Shown one piece after another: positions 12,709 to 23,566 of a stretch of DNA of 42,500 nucleotides. Origin of the DNA: Chrysomallon squamiferum (taxonomy: Eukaryota > Mollusca > Gastropoda > Neomphalida > Peltospiridae); the NCBI GenBank assembly GCA_012295275.1, contig CM022667.1, positions 6,925,332 through 6,967,831 on the forward strand. The letters are read 5' to 3'. The notes below the pieces were generated by a model that saw only the letters and a list, made by a program, of their open reading frames with translations, was not told the DNA's origin and did no database searches. The number at the start of each line of letters is the position of its first letter. Position 1 is the first letter of the stretch. A program made the translations under genes and the position numbers.

Positions 12709-13581
12709 GTTATTGCTGTTGTTGTTTTTAATTGCAATAATATTTAATAGCTGGATTTTATTTATCAAAATTATACTAACAGTATGTACTAAATATTTTA
12801 TACATGTATGTGTATGTCTATATAAAATACAAAATTTGTTATTCATTCATTCATTCATTCATTCATTCGTTTGTTTATTTATTTAGAAGCTTCTGATATA
12901 CGTATTTCCACTGAAATTATCTTTCATTTCACATCCACACATTCTGTTACCTAGCAACCCAGTATATGTCTGTCTGTCTGTCTGCCTAGCTACCTTCCTG
13001 ACCACCTGTCTGCCTGGATACAGTTCTGCATGCGTAGCTAGGTACACAGAAATACAGACACATACACTACAGTTCTGCATGCACAGCTAGGTACACAGAA
13101 ATACAGACACATACACTACAGTACTGCATGCACAGCTAGGTACACAGAAATACAGACACATACACTACAGTACTGCATGCACAGCTAGGTACACAGAAAT
13201 ACAGACAAATACACACATACACTGCATGCATGCATGCACAGCTAGGTACACAGAAATACAGACACATACACTACAGTACTGCATGCACAGCTAGGTACAC
13301 AGAAATACAGACACATACACTACAGTACTGCATGCACAGCTAGGTACACAGAAATACAGACACATACACCACAGTTCTGCATGCACAGCTAGGTACACAG
13401 AAATACAGACACATACACTACAGTACTGCATGCACAGCTAGGTACACAGAAATAGAGACACATACAGACAGACAAATACACATCGACAGTCAGGCGGACA
13501 AGCTGACAGACAGATTTTTTCTACCTCTCCGTCTCTCTGTGAATTGTTTTTGAAAATTAACATACCTTCAGCTGGTTCCAT
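2652..13581 (-). CDS. SLC7A9-like: SLC7-family amino acid transporter light chain (b0,+AT/LAT type), gene 2, complete, long C-tail
   Basis: Fourteen coding exons, 5' to 3': 13581-13566, 12559-12353, 11886-11785, 10975-10733, 9489-9364, 9123-9024, 8933-8889, 8690-8567, 8065-7962, 7718-7622, 5398-5249, 4929-4761, 4364-4316, 3369-2652. All junctions are GT-AG with matching phase, and 2250 coding bases give 749 aa (b0,+AT is about 490). Visible: TM1 motif GPGIF (75-79; family GSGIF), Cys174 in GCGPPE at the position of the light-chain cysteine that disulfide-bonds the SLC3 heavy chain, [10 protein letters not shown] (256-265), [17 protein letters not shown], and a 12-TM pattern. AYGGW has Gly263 where b0,+AT has the Asp of AYDGW, so at this site it resembles neutral LATs. 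Residues 512-749 form a Ser/Arg-rich then Ser/Asp/Glu-rich tail ending VTKL. The start ATG is in good context (A at -3, G at +4). Expected role: plasma-membrane amino acid exchange. The substrate is inference only. Confidence 0.95.
3371..3985. repeat. 75-80-bp minisatellite beside the acceptor of SLC7 gene 2 exon 14
   Basis: About seven units contain gaaacaacatcaactacttc, tatattaaacagta and cacacagtgtaaatagtga. A shorter caacatcaacta repeat lies at 3380-3465. The real exon-14 acceptor region (3361-3400) has cagtgt, then gaaacaacaccaactact, so the array looks like expanded, mutated copies of this junction. The AG of the acceptor is changed in the copies (TTTCTG instead of TTTCAG on the minus strand). 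Confidence 0.8.
4085..4315. repeat. 73-bp tandem repeat, 3 copies, abutting a donor site
   Basis: Three units share aacttttgaaaattaaatag, then aatactgaattttaactgcttatgaaat. The last unit runs directly into the donor of exon 13 (4316-4364) of SLC7 gene 2. It lies on the intronic side. Confidence 0.9.
5399..7621. other. Long AT-rich intron 10 of SLC7 gene 2
   Basis: This 2.2-kb intron has no coding exon that I can support. It is rich in ATT/AAT runs, poly-A and short TTTTA repeats (6160-6190). A (AAT)n block followed by a (ATT)n block at about 6822-6915 is self-complementary. A less AT-rich patch at 5880-6000 has no recognisable content. Confidence 0.6.
6822..6915. repeat. (AAT)n followed by (ATT)n, hairpin-forming microsatellite
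   Basis: About 15 AAT units switch to about 10 ATT units without a spacer around 6888, so the two halves are reverse complements and can form a perfect hairpin. Confidence 0.85.
8071..8240. repeat. (AACAT)n pentanucleotide repeat in intron
   Basis: Repeats of aacat/aatat fill the start of the intron upstream of the exon at 7962-8065 (minus) and begin 5 bp from its acceptor. The long minus-strand open frames here (Cys-Tyr-Val-Met-Leu strings) are repeat translations. Confidence 0.9.
9585..9760. repeat. Degenerate ACATAAACACATCTACACAA repeat in intron
   Basis: Loose 26-30-bp units of acataaacacatctacacaa and relatives lie in the 1.2-kb intron between exons 9364-9489 and 10733-10975 of SLC7 gene 2. 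The rest of that intron (9760-10730) shows no repeat structure or exon. Confidence 0.7.
11936..12715. repeat. Microsatellites around exon 2 of SLC7 gene 2: (AAT)n, (CT)n(CA)n, (ATT)n
   Basis: (AAT)n at about 12002-12085, (CT)n at 12236-12262 followed by (CA)n at about 12268-12315, and (ATT)n at about 12640-12706. They flank the 207-bp exon 12353-12559 in introns 1 and 2. Confidence 0.9.
13025..13470. repeat. 48-49-bp minisatellite, about 9 copies, in intron 1 of SLC7 gene 2
   Basis: Units read gcatgcacagctaggtacac, then agaaatacagacacatacac, then a tacagtact joint. Copies are very similar, with one unit (near 13200-13225) altered by a gcatgcatgcat expansion. No splice site resemblance was seen. 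Confidence 0.92.
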
Positions 13582-13588
13582 TTCGCAT
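13568..13588 (-). other. Short upstream ORF overlapping the SLC7 gene 2 start
   Basis: On the minus strand an ATG lies 7 bases before the main ATG and opens a 6-codon frame (MRNGTS) that ends in TGA inside exon 1, out of frame with the main protein. It matters only if transcription starts upstream of 13588, which I cannot see. Confidence 0.45.
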
Positions 13589-14519
13589 TGCAAAGACGCA
13601 ATGAGTTCTGAGGAACACTTTCCAGCGTTCTTTATCTACGTCAATGCAATCATCATTAATCATTCTTTCTATCATACTTATTCTTTAACGGAGACCCATT
13701 CATGATTAGCTTCCCAGTATCACTTAACGACCTTGACCGTTTACTTGCAAACGACAAGAACGCCATATTCTAAATCAGTTAATTTAAACAAAAGTACACC
13801 CGCTTTTTCAGATATGAACGTCAGTTCTGATGAGGAAAAACACGGGAGATTTACACAGAGCACAGTTACTAAAGAATGATGAGATGTTTCTTTGCTGATA
13901 ATCGTCACAAAACGTCAAGATTTGATGATCGACATTAGGAATTCAGTCTGAAAAACGGGTAACAAACCCATGCAGACATTTATATATATTCACTCTAGTG
14001 TCGTCATATTTGTTTACTATCTGTCATTGTTTATTTTTATTTAATTTGTTGTTATTAAAATTGTTGTAACTTTTCAATTGCGGTTTGCTTAGAATGTTTA
14101 TTTTGCTATTATTCTCTTTTTTCTTTTGTTTGTTTGTTATTAATGAATTTATTTATTTATTAAAACAAATTTTAAAATTCTTTGTTGCTTAGTTTGTTAG
14201 GTTTGTCTTGTTTTATTGTGATATTTTAAAAGCTCACAAGCTGTACTTTGGAGTAATACAAAACGAGTAAGCAATTTATTCTGACAGTGAATACGTTCTT
14301 TCCATTTCCAGTACAAAGGTGACAATGAGAGAAGCATTTATATAGATGTCCTATATTTTAAAAGATACACTAATTAATTAGTTAATTCATAGTCAAAGGA
14401 TAAAACAAAAATAAGATTTCCATGTCTTAATCTGATGTCACGTTACTTTGTTAAATTAACAGAAATTGTGCTGTGGAGGTTGATTAAGCAGTGATGTTAA
14501 AGACTACCTGCGACATGGC
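13589..14519. other. Upstream region of SLC7 gene 2
   Basis: About 930 bp lies between the SLC7 start codon and the large satellite. It is AT-rich, with no coding exon and no clear TATA box in a supported position. It should hold the promoter of the minus-strand gene. Confidence 0.4.
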
Positions 14520-17500
14520 GGACAGCTACTACATCACTGTCACTACATCACTGTCACTACATCACTGCAACTACATTATTGTCACTACATCACTGTCACT
14601 ACATCACTGTCACTACATCATTGTCACTACATCACTGTCACTACATCACTGTCACTACATCATTGTACTACATCAATGTCACTACATCACTGTCACTACA
14701 TTATTATCACTACATCATTGTACTACATCACTGTCACTACATCACTGTCACTACATCACTGTCACTACATCACTGTCACTACATCACTGTCACTACATCA
14801 ATGTCACTACATCACTGTCACTACATCACTGTCACTACATCACTGTCACTACATCATTGTACTACATCATTGTCACTACATCACTGTCACTACATCATTG
14901 TCACTACATCACTGTCACTACATCACTGTCACTACATCATTGTACTACATCATTGTCACTACATCACTGTCACTACATCACTGTCACTACATCATTGTAC
15001 TACATCACTGTCACTACATCATTGTACTACATCATTGTACTACATCACTGTCACTACATCACTGTCACTACATCATTGTACTACATCATTGTACTACATC
15101 ATTGTACTACATCACTGTCACTACATCACTGTCACTACATTATTATCACTACATCACTGTCACTACATCACTGTCACTACATCATTGTCACTACATCACT
15201 GTCACTACATCATTCTACTACATCATTGTACTACATCATTGTACTACATCACTGTCACCACATCATTGTACTACATTATTGTCACTACATCATTGTACTA
15301 CATCATTGTCACTACATCATTGTACTACATCATTGTACTACATCATTGTCACTACATCATTGTACTACATCATTGTACTACATCACTGTCACTACATCAC
15401 TGACACTACATTATTATCACTACATCATTGTCACTACATCACTGTCACTACATCACTGTCACTACATCATTATCACTACATCATTGTACTACATCATTGT
15501 ACTACATCACTGTCACTACATTATTATCACTACATCATTGTACTACATCACTGTCACTACATCACTGTCACTACATCATTATCACTACATCATTGTACTA
15601 CATCATTGTCACTACATCATTGTACTACATCATTGTACTACATTACTGTCACTACATCATTGTCACTACATCATTGTACTACATCATTGTCACTACATCA
15701 TTGTACTACATCATTGTACTACATCACTGTCACTACATCATTGTCACTACATCACTGTCACTACATCATTCTACTACATCATTGTACTACATCATTGTAC
15801 TACATCACTGTACTACATCATTGTACTACATCACTGTCACTACATCACTGTCACTACATCACTGTCACCACATCATTGTACTACATTATTGTCACTACAT
15901 CATTGTACTACATCATTGTCACTACATCATTGTACTACATCATTGTCACTACATCATTGTACTACATCATTGTACAACATCACTGTCACTACATCACTGT
16001 CACTACATTATTATCACTACATCATTGTACTACATCATTGTCACTACATCATTGTACTACATCACTGTCACCACATCATTGTACTACATTATTGTCACTA
16101 CATCATTGTACTACATCATTGTCACTACATCATTGTACTACATCATTGTACTACATCATTGTCACTACATCACTGTACTACATCATTGTACTACATCACT
16201 GTCACTACATCACTGTCACTACATTATTATCACTACATCGTTGTCACTACATCACTGTGACTACATCACTGTCACTACATCATTCTCACTACATCATTGT
16301 ACTACATCATTCTCACTACATCATTGTACAACATCATTGTACTACATCACTGTCACTACATTATTATCACTACATCATTGTACTACATCACAGTCACTAC
16401 ATCACTGTCACTACATCATTATCACTACATCATTGTACTACATCATTGTCACTACATCATTGTACTACATCATTGTACTACATCACTGTCACTACATCAT
16501 TGTCACTACATCATTGTACTACATCATTGTACTACATCACTGTCACTACATCATTGTCACTACATCACTGTCACTACATCATTCTACTACATCATTGTAC
16601 TACATCATTGTACTACATCACTGTCACTACATCACTGTCACTACATCACTGTCACTACATCATTGTACTACATCACTGTCACTACATCATTGTACTACAT
16701 CATTGTACTACATCACTGTCACTACATCACTGTCACTACATCACTGTCACTACATCATTGTACTACATCACTGTCACTACATCATTGTACTACATCATTG
16801 TCACTACATCACTGTCACTACATCACTGTCACTACATCATTCTACTACATCATTGTACTACATCATTGTACTACATCACTGTCACTACATCACTGTCACT
16901 ACATCACTGTCACCACATCATTGTACTACATTATTGTCACTACATCATTGTACTACATCATTGTCACTACATCATTGTACTACATCATTGTCACTACATC
17001 ATTGTACTACATCATTGTACTACATCACTGTCACTACATCACTGTCACTAAATTATTATCACTACATCATTGTCACTACATCACTGTCACTACATCACTG
17101 TCACTACATCATTATCACTACATCATTGTACTACATCATTGTCACTACATCATTGTACTACATCACTGTCACTACATCACTGTCACTACATTATTATGAC
17201 TACATCATTGTCACTACATCACTGTCACTACATCACTGTCAGTACATCACTGTCACTACATCATTATCACTACATCATTGTCACTACATCATTGTCACTA
17301 CATCATTGTCACTACATCATTGTACTACATCATTGTCACTACATCACTGTCACTACATCACTGTCACTAAATCACTGTAACTACATCAATGTCACTACAT
17401 CACTGTCACTACATCACTGTCACTACATCACTGTAACTACATCAATGTCACTACATCACTGTCACTACATCACTGTCACTACATTATTGTCACTACATCA

Positions 17501-17990
17501 TTGTCACTACATCAATGTCACTACATCACTGTCACTACATCACTGTCACTACATCATTGTCACTACATCATTGTACTACATCACTGTACTACATCATTGT
17601 ACTACATCACTGTCACTACATCACTGTCACTACATCATTATGACTACATCACTGTAACTACATCACTGTCAGCACATCATTGTCACTACATCATTGTCAC
17701 TACATCATTGTCACTACATCACTGTAACTACATCACTGTAACTACATTATTGTCACTACATCATTGTCACTACATCACTGTCACTACATCATTGTCACTA
17801 CATCACTGTCACTACATCATTATCACTACATTATTATCACTACATCACTGTCACTACATCACTGTCACTACATCATTGTCACTACATCATTGTCACTACA
17901 TTATTATCACTACATCACTGTCACTACATCACTGTAACTACATCACTGTAACTACATTATTATCACTACATCATTGTCACTTTCATTGTC
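14520..17990. repeat. 3.5-kb satellite of interleaved 14-bp and 13-bp units
   Basis: The array alternates cactgtcactacat (14 bp) with cattgtactacat (13 bp) and variants (attatcactacat, caatgtcactacat), about 250 units. Higher-order blocks recur; for example a block from tcattctactacatcattgt through ctacattattgtcactac occurs several times between 15.2 and 16.9 kb. The unit has no stop codon in any plus-strand frame and is not a multiple of three, so all three frames stay open for up to 791 codons, giving Thr-Ser-Leu-His-Cys-Tyr strings. I treat these as non-coding. Confidence 0.95.
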
Positions 17991-18179
17991 ACTGTATTTT
18001 CTCTCACTGTCTTATAGTAACTACATTATGTCTGTATTTTCACTGTCATTGTCACTCATTTATGTCACTACATCATTGTCATCACTGTCACTACATCATT
18101 GTCTTTCATTGTCTGTCACTCTCGCAGTAGTTAGTGTCTGATCAGCAGTATGGAAATATATTTCTCTGTTTCTTATTTA

Positions 18180-18990
18180 TGCCTGTTTCACTTTCTTTAT
18201 TTCTGTCTTATAGTTTTTATGTCTGTATTTTCTCTGTGTCTTATCAGTCTTTATGTCTGTATTTTATCTGTGTCTTATAGTCTTTATGTCTGTATTTTCT
18301 GTGTCTTATAGTCTTTATGTCTGTATTTTCTGTGTCTTATAGTCTTTATGTCTGTATTTTCTCTGTGTCTTATAGTCTTTATGTCTGTATTTTCTGTGTG
18401 TCTTATAGTCTTTATGTCTGTATTTTCTCTGTCTTATAGTCTTTATGTCTGTATTTTCTCTGTGTCTTATAGTCTTTATGTCTGTATTTTCTCTCTGTCC
18501 TATAGTCTTTATGTCTGTATTTTTTGTGTCTTAGTCTTTATGTCTGTATTTTCTCTCTGTCTTTATGCCTGTATTTTCTCTGTCTTATAGTCTTTATGTC
18601 TGTATTTTTCTCTGTGTCTTATAGTCTTTATGTCTGTATTTTCTGTGTCTTATAGTCTTTATGTCTGTATTTTCTCTGTGTCTTATAGTCTATGTCTGTA
18701 TTTTCTCTGTGTCTTATAGTCTTTATGTCTGTATTTTCTCTGTGTCTTATAGTCTTTATGTCTGTATTTTCTGTGTCTTATAGTCTTTATGTCTGTATTT
18801 TCTCTCTGTCTTATAGTCTTTATGTCTGTATTTTCTGTGTCTTATAGTCTTTATGTCTGTATTTTCTGTGTCTTATAGTCTGTCTGTATTTTCTGTGTCT
18901 TATAATCTTTATGTCTGTATTTTCTCTGTGTCTTATAGTCTATGTCTGTATTTTCTGTGTCTTATAGTCTTTATGTCTGTATTTTCTCTG
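18180..18990. repeat. 33-bp minisatellite, about 25 copies
   Basis: Units read tcttatagtctttatgtctg followed by tattttctctgtg, with 28-33-bp length variants. It starts soon after the 14-bp satellite, with a short degenerate transition (17990-18180) that contains pieces of both motifs. The open frames (MSVFSVSYSLYVC strings) are repeat translations. Confidence 0.93.
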
Positions 18991-18999
18991 TCTCACTCA

Positions 19000-19935
19000 C
19001 ACTGTCCCCAGCATCTCTCTTTCACTGTTTCTGTAAAGGTTTACGTCTGCCAGTCAGAATCAGAATAATTCTACATCAGACATCACGTGTGTTTGTACTC
19101 CGTTCACTGACCTGTTGACAATGTGACGTCAAAACTAATATTATGTTCATCAGTGGCGAAATACACCGCTCTCGTTTTATGCTACGGTTATGAGTAGGGT
19201 CAAGGTCAGGATTGTTTTCTTATAGTGATTTCCAAAGTAATAAATAAATAAGTAAATAAATAAATAATAAATATGCTAATAGATAGTTTTGTAAAAAATA
19301 AATAAATATCCATGGCTGTATGTTTTTTATTTTACAAATCATATTTATTAAATTGTTTTGACAGTTGATGTTAGATAAACAACTTTGTTACACTGTGAGG
19401 ATCTCTGTGAATGAATTATTTACTTTGTTTTAATTATTCAGCTTCACCCACAGACACATTTATCACACTCAGGGTTGGTTCCAGCTGAGATATATTTTAA
19501 GATAAAGTGAATTTTGTTATGAAGAGAAAAATATGTCGTTTTTGTGTGACGTCTGTAAACAGCATCCGTGTTTGAACAAGTAAAACAAAGGTTATCTAAT
19601 CTAGACTGAAGACATGACAGAACTGTTTTCTTTTAATACTTTACCGTTTTCGTTTCTTTTAATTTTCATTGATTCCCTTTTATTTCATACAAGATTTCAA
19701 TGGAGGTTGTTTGGCTTCGTTTCTCCTGTGTATGTCGGCATGTGTGTCTGTCTGTATTTATTATTATTATTTTTTACATGTGAATGTTATATTTTCTTTT
19801 CGTCAGAATCTCTGTTTTCATGTGTGATAGCGCGCGGGTTTGTTATTCTTATTATTTTTTCATTGTTCTCTTCTGTTCACGATTCATTATTTACATCATC
19901 CAGTTGTCAATTAAAATAATACCAGTTTACTTTCT

Positions 19936-19974
<39 letters not shown>

Positions 19975-20950
19975 TAAAGAAACATTAATACTACCTCACT
20001 GACATACAGACGTATCAAACAAATGTGTACATATAAATGCTTTAGCTTACAAAAGAAACGAAGTATTTTTGGAAAGACATAATAAGACACAATTTTACAT
20101 TTTAAAATTAGCTTCGTTATATTACTTCATTGTTCTTAATTTCACAATTTTCATCAATAATAGTTTCAGAAAACGGTGATAAATTATTTATCGTACTAGC
20201 ATCAATGTTTAACGTACACGCTGAGTACTTCGTAAAGAATTTTTTGTGCATTCTGAAATCAGCCGCGAAAAGCCGATAACTATTCTGCTGATTACTCAAA
20301 CATAACACATTTAATAAACAAGACAACGAATATTTTAGAAATTGAACGTAAATCTGAATCAACAGGTAACAAATATTAACATTCTTTAGTGCTTAGACAG
20401 AAGTAATTGTAAGAAAACATTTCTCAAAATTAAGTTCTCATTCGTAACAAGTTATGTTTTGGGCGGAAAGGACACTACTTTTTATAAACATACAATTTTT
20501 ACAGGTCACACAATTAAAACACTTTTTTTTAAAATAATTACTTTTATTTATTTACTGCACAAGGTAGATATGAAAGATATCTTCAAAAAACAAAAACAAA
20601 ACAAACAAAACATGATTTTCAAGACCCTCTTCAGTATATTATTTAATAACAAATCACAAAAAATATAATACAAACATATTTAACCCACAGAGTAATTATA
20701 AAATAAGTAAATAAAGAAATAAATAAATTACTGTTATTTGCCAACACAAAGCTATAAGAAAAAACAGATTTCAAGAGTTTCTTGCTAACATACACAAGAT
20801 TTCTATTACAACCGAAATTCTTTCACTTTTCTTGTAAAATGTGAACAGACACATGAAATCACGTGTGTTATATTTAGATGTGTTTATAATGTAAAATGTG
20901 AACACATGAAATCACGTGTGTTATATTTAGATGTGTTTATAATGTAAAAT
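19000..20950. other. Intergenic region between satellite block and COG7
   Basis: About 1.95 kb with no exon that I can support. It contains (CA)n at 19939-19972, a 53-bp duplication at about 20830-20945 (gaacacatgaaatcacgtgt followed by gttatatttagatgtg), and AT-rich sequence. Minus-strand AATAAA hexamers near 20545-20553 are possible COG7 poly(A) signals, about 0.9 kb after its stop codon. Confidence 0.5.
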
Positions 20951-20972
20951 GTTTCACTTTTGTTTACACACG

Positions 20973-21478
20973 TTTACACAGATGTTTACACAGATGTTTA
21001 CACGGATGTTTACACGGATGTTTACACAGATGTTTACACACGTTTACACAGATGTTTACACAGATGTTTACACAGATGTTTACACAGATGTTTACACGGA
21101 TGTTTACACGGATGTTTACACAGATGTTTACACGGATGCTTACACGGATGTTTACACGGATGTTTACACAGATGTTTACACAGATGTTTACACGGATGTT
21201 TACACAGATGTTTACACGGATGCTTACACGGATGTTTACACAGATGTTTACACAGATGTTTACACGGATGTTTACACAGATGTTTACACAGATGTTTACA
21301 CGGATGCTTACATGGATGTTTACACGGATGTTTACATGGATGTTTACATGGATGTTTACACACGTTAACACAGATGTTTACACAGATGTTTACACAGATG
21401 TTAACACAGATGTTTACACATGTTTACACAGATGTTAACAAAGATGTTTACACATGTTTACACAGATGTTTACAACTC
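20973..21478. repeat. 12-bp array (GATGTTTACACA/GG) forming the COG7 3'UTR
   Basis: About 40 units of gatgtttacac followed by a or gg. On the minus strand each is TGTAAACATCTG or TGTAAACATCCG. The COG7 stop codon TAA (21472-21470) lies inside the first unit (GAG TTG TAA ACATCTG), so the 3'UTR begins as repeat. The long open frames on both strands are repeat translations. Confidence 0.93.
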
Positions 21479-23511
21479 GACGTCTCTCATGGCTGCGACT
21501 GCGTGGCTGATTCTCTGAGGCATCGTCTCTGCTACGTCGCTGAACTCTTCGGGTTTTGCCTGCAGCAACGTCTGAATGTTGTGCAGCGTCTCCGACGTCT
21601 GAATCCCGAGGTCGTCCAACACGTTGGTGAGGTAGTCTGAAACACAACCACGTTGACAATACAAAACTAAACTTTGTTTTCTTTGTGTCCAAATGACTTC
21701 TGGGTTCATAACAAATAAAAATACTTCGTATTTTATTGATTGTCTTCATTCTTAATATCTACAATTTTTATTTATTTATTTACTTATTTATTTTAATTTA
21801 ATTTAATTTAATTTAATTTTATATTTTGTTTATTTTATTTTACTTTATTTTATTTCATCATTATTATTATTATTTAATTTTCTTAATTTTTTTTTTTTTA
21901 CTTTTTCACTTATACAAACTAACAGTCTACATACCCCCCCAGTGTACTCCACGTGTACCTATGTCTGTTATCAGCTGTTTGGTGGCATGAGCAGTCAGCT
22001 GATGAATCTTGATGATTTCTTCACAAAACACGTGCATCGTTCCCTTAGCAACCGATTCCAGCCACAAGTCAGCCAAGTGTTCTGGCATATCTGAACAATA
22101 ACAGTAAATTTAGCAAACACCTGTCTTTACCTGAGTCACAGCTCATTAGTGTGTACTGACACAGGCTAGCTCTGATTAGTACTCACAACTAAATCATCAA
22201 ATATTAGTCTTTGTATGGAATTTGTCAAAAGAGAGTCAAAATATATATATATATATATAATAAAAATAATAATAAATAATCAAAAATAATCAAAAATGAT
22301 TTATTTATAAATTAGATATAATTTAAAAAATATATATTATCTTTCTGTAATTTTCTCTTCTCAGTTACAAAATAAAATGTTTTATCACAAGAAGAAAACG
22401 TGATGAAAATAAAAGATGGTGAACCTTGTTCATCAGTGTAAGGAAGTTTGCCGTGTTTGAGAGCCACAGTGATAGAAGTGCTGTCCTGCAGGGTGAACGG
22501 GTCAAGATGCTGAGGTAAGGTCATCAGATACTGACCTATCTGAAACATTAAACAAGAGAGACTGACCTATCTGAAACACTGAACAAGAGACAGTGACCTA
22601 TCTGAAACATTGAACAAGACACAGTGACCTATCTGAAACATTGAACAAGAGACAGTGACCTATCTGAAACATTGAACAAGACACAGTGACCTATCTGAAA
22701 CACTGAACAAGAGACAGTGACCTATCTGAAACATTAAACATAACATACAGACAAAGTGTTAGCTGATGACCTTTATTAAACAATAAAATGTAGAAAATAA
22801 TGAAAGTAATCATGATAGATCAAACACTGTAAATGTATCGTAATTCCTTAAAATAAATATAATTAAAATACATTAAAAATATTTTATTTTGCTTACTTAA
22901 GGTATATTAAACACAATATGAACATTTGAAATTGCTCCACTTATTTAGGTGTTTGTTAGATGTTCAACACAATGTAATATTAAAGTTATTTCATTAAAAT
23001 GTGTTACCTTTGTGATGTACTCTTGTGGAGAGATGCTGAAAGTTGGGAGGTCAGAGGTCATGGCTCCTCCTGCACTGTGAGAAGTCCATATCTGAACAGA
23101 AACATATTTTTATTATTTTTATTATTTTTATTATTAATTTGTCAAATCAGTTGTCATAATGGATTAAATCAAGTGTTTGCACGTCCTTGTGTATCCATGT
23201 GTATTTATCTCTGTGTGTGTGTCTGAGTCTGTGTATGATTGTGTGTGTCTGTGTATATGTGTGTGTTTGTGTTTATATGTGTGTGTGTGTTTGTGTTTAT
23301 ATGTGTGTGTGTGTCTTGTTTGTGTGTGTGTGTGTGTGTGTCTGTGTATGTGTGTTTGTGTTTATGTGTGTGTGTGTTTGTGTCTTGTTTGTGTGTGTCT
23401 GTGTGTGCATGTGTGTGTTTGTGTGTCTTGTTTGTGTGTGTCTGTGTGTGTGTTTGTCTGTGTGTGTGTTTGTGTGTCTGTGTCTGTGTGTGCATGTGTG
23501 TGTTTGTGTGT

Positions 23512-23566
<55 letters not shown>

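Noticed and set aside
14491-17657. Open reading frames of up to 791 codons (Thr/Ser/Leu/His/Cys/Tyr-rich)
   Set aside because: They are translations of the 13/14-bp satellite, present in all three plus frames at once because the unit has no stop codon. No start context, domain or splice evidence.
20949-21640. ORFs such as VYTDVYTD and CKHPCKH strings on both strands
   Set aside because: Translations of the 12-bp array in the COG7 3'UTR.
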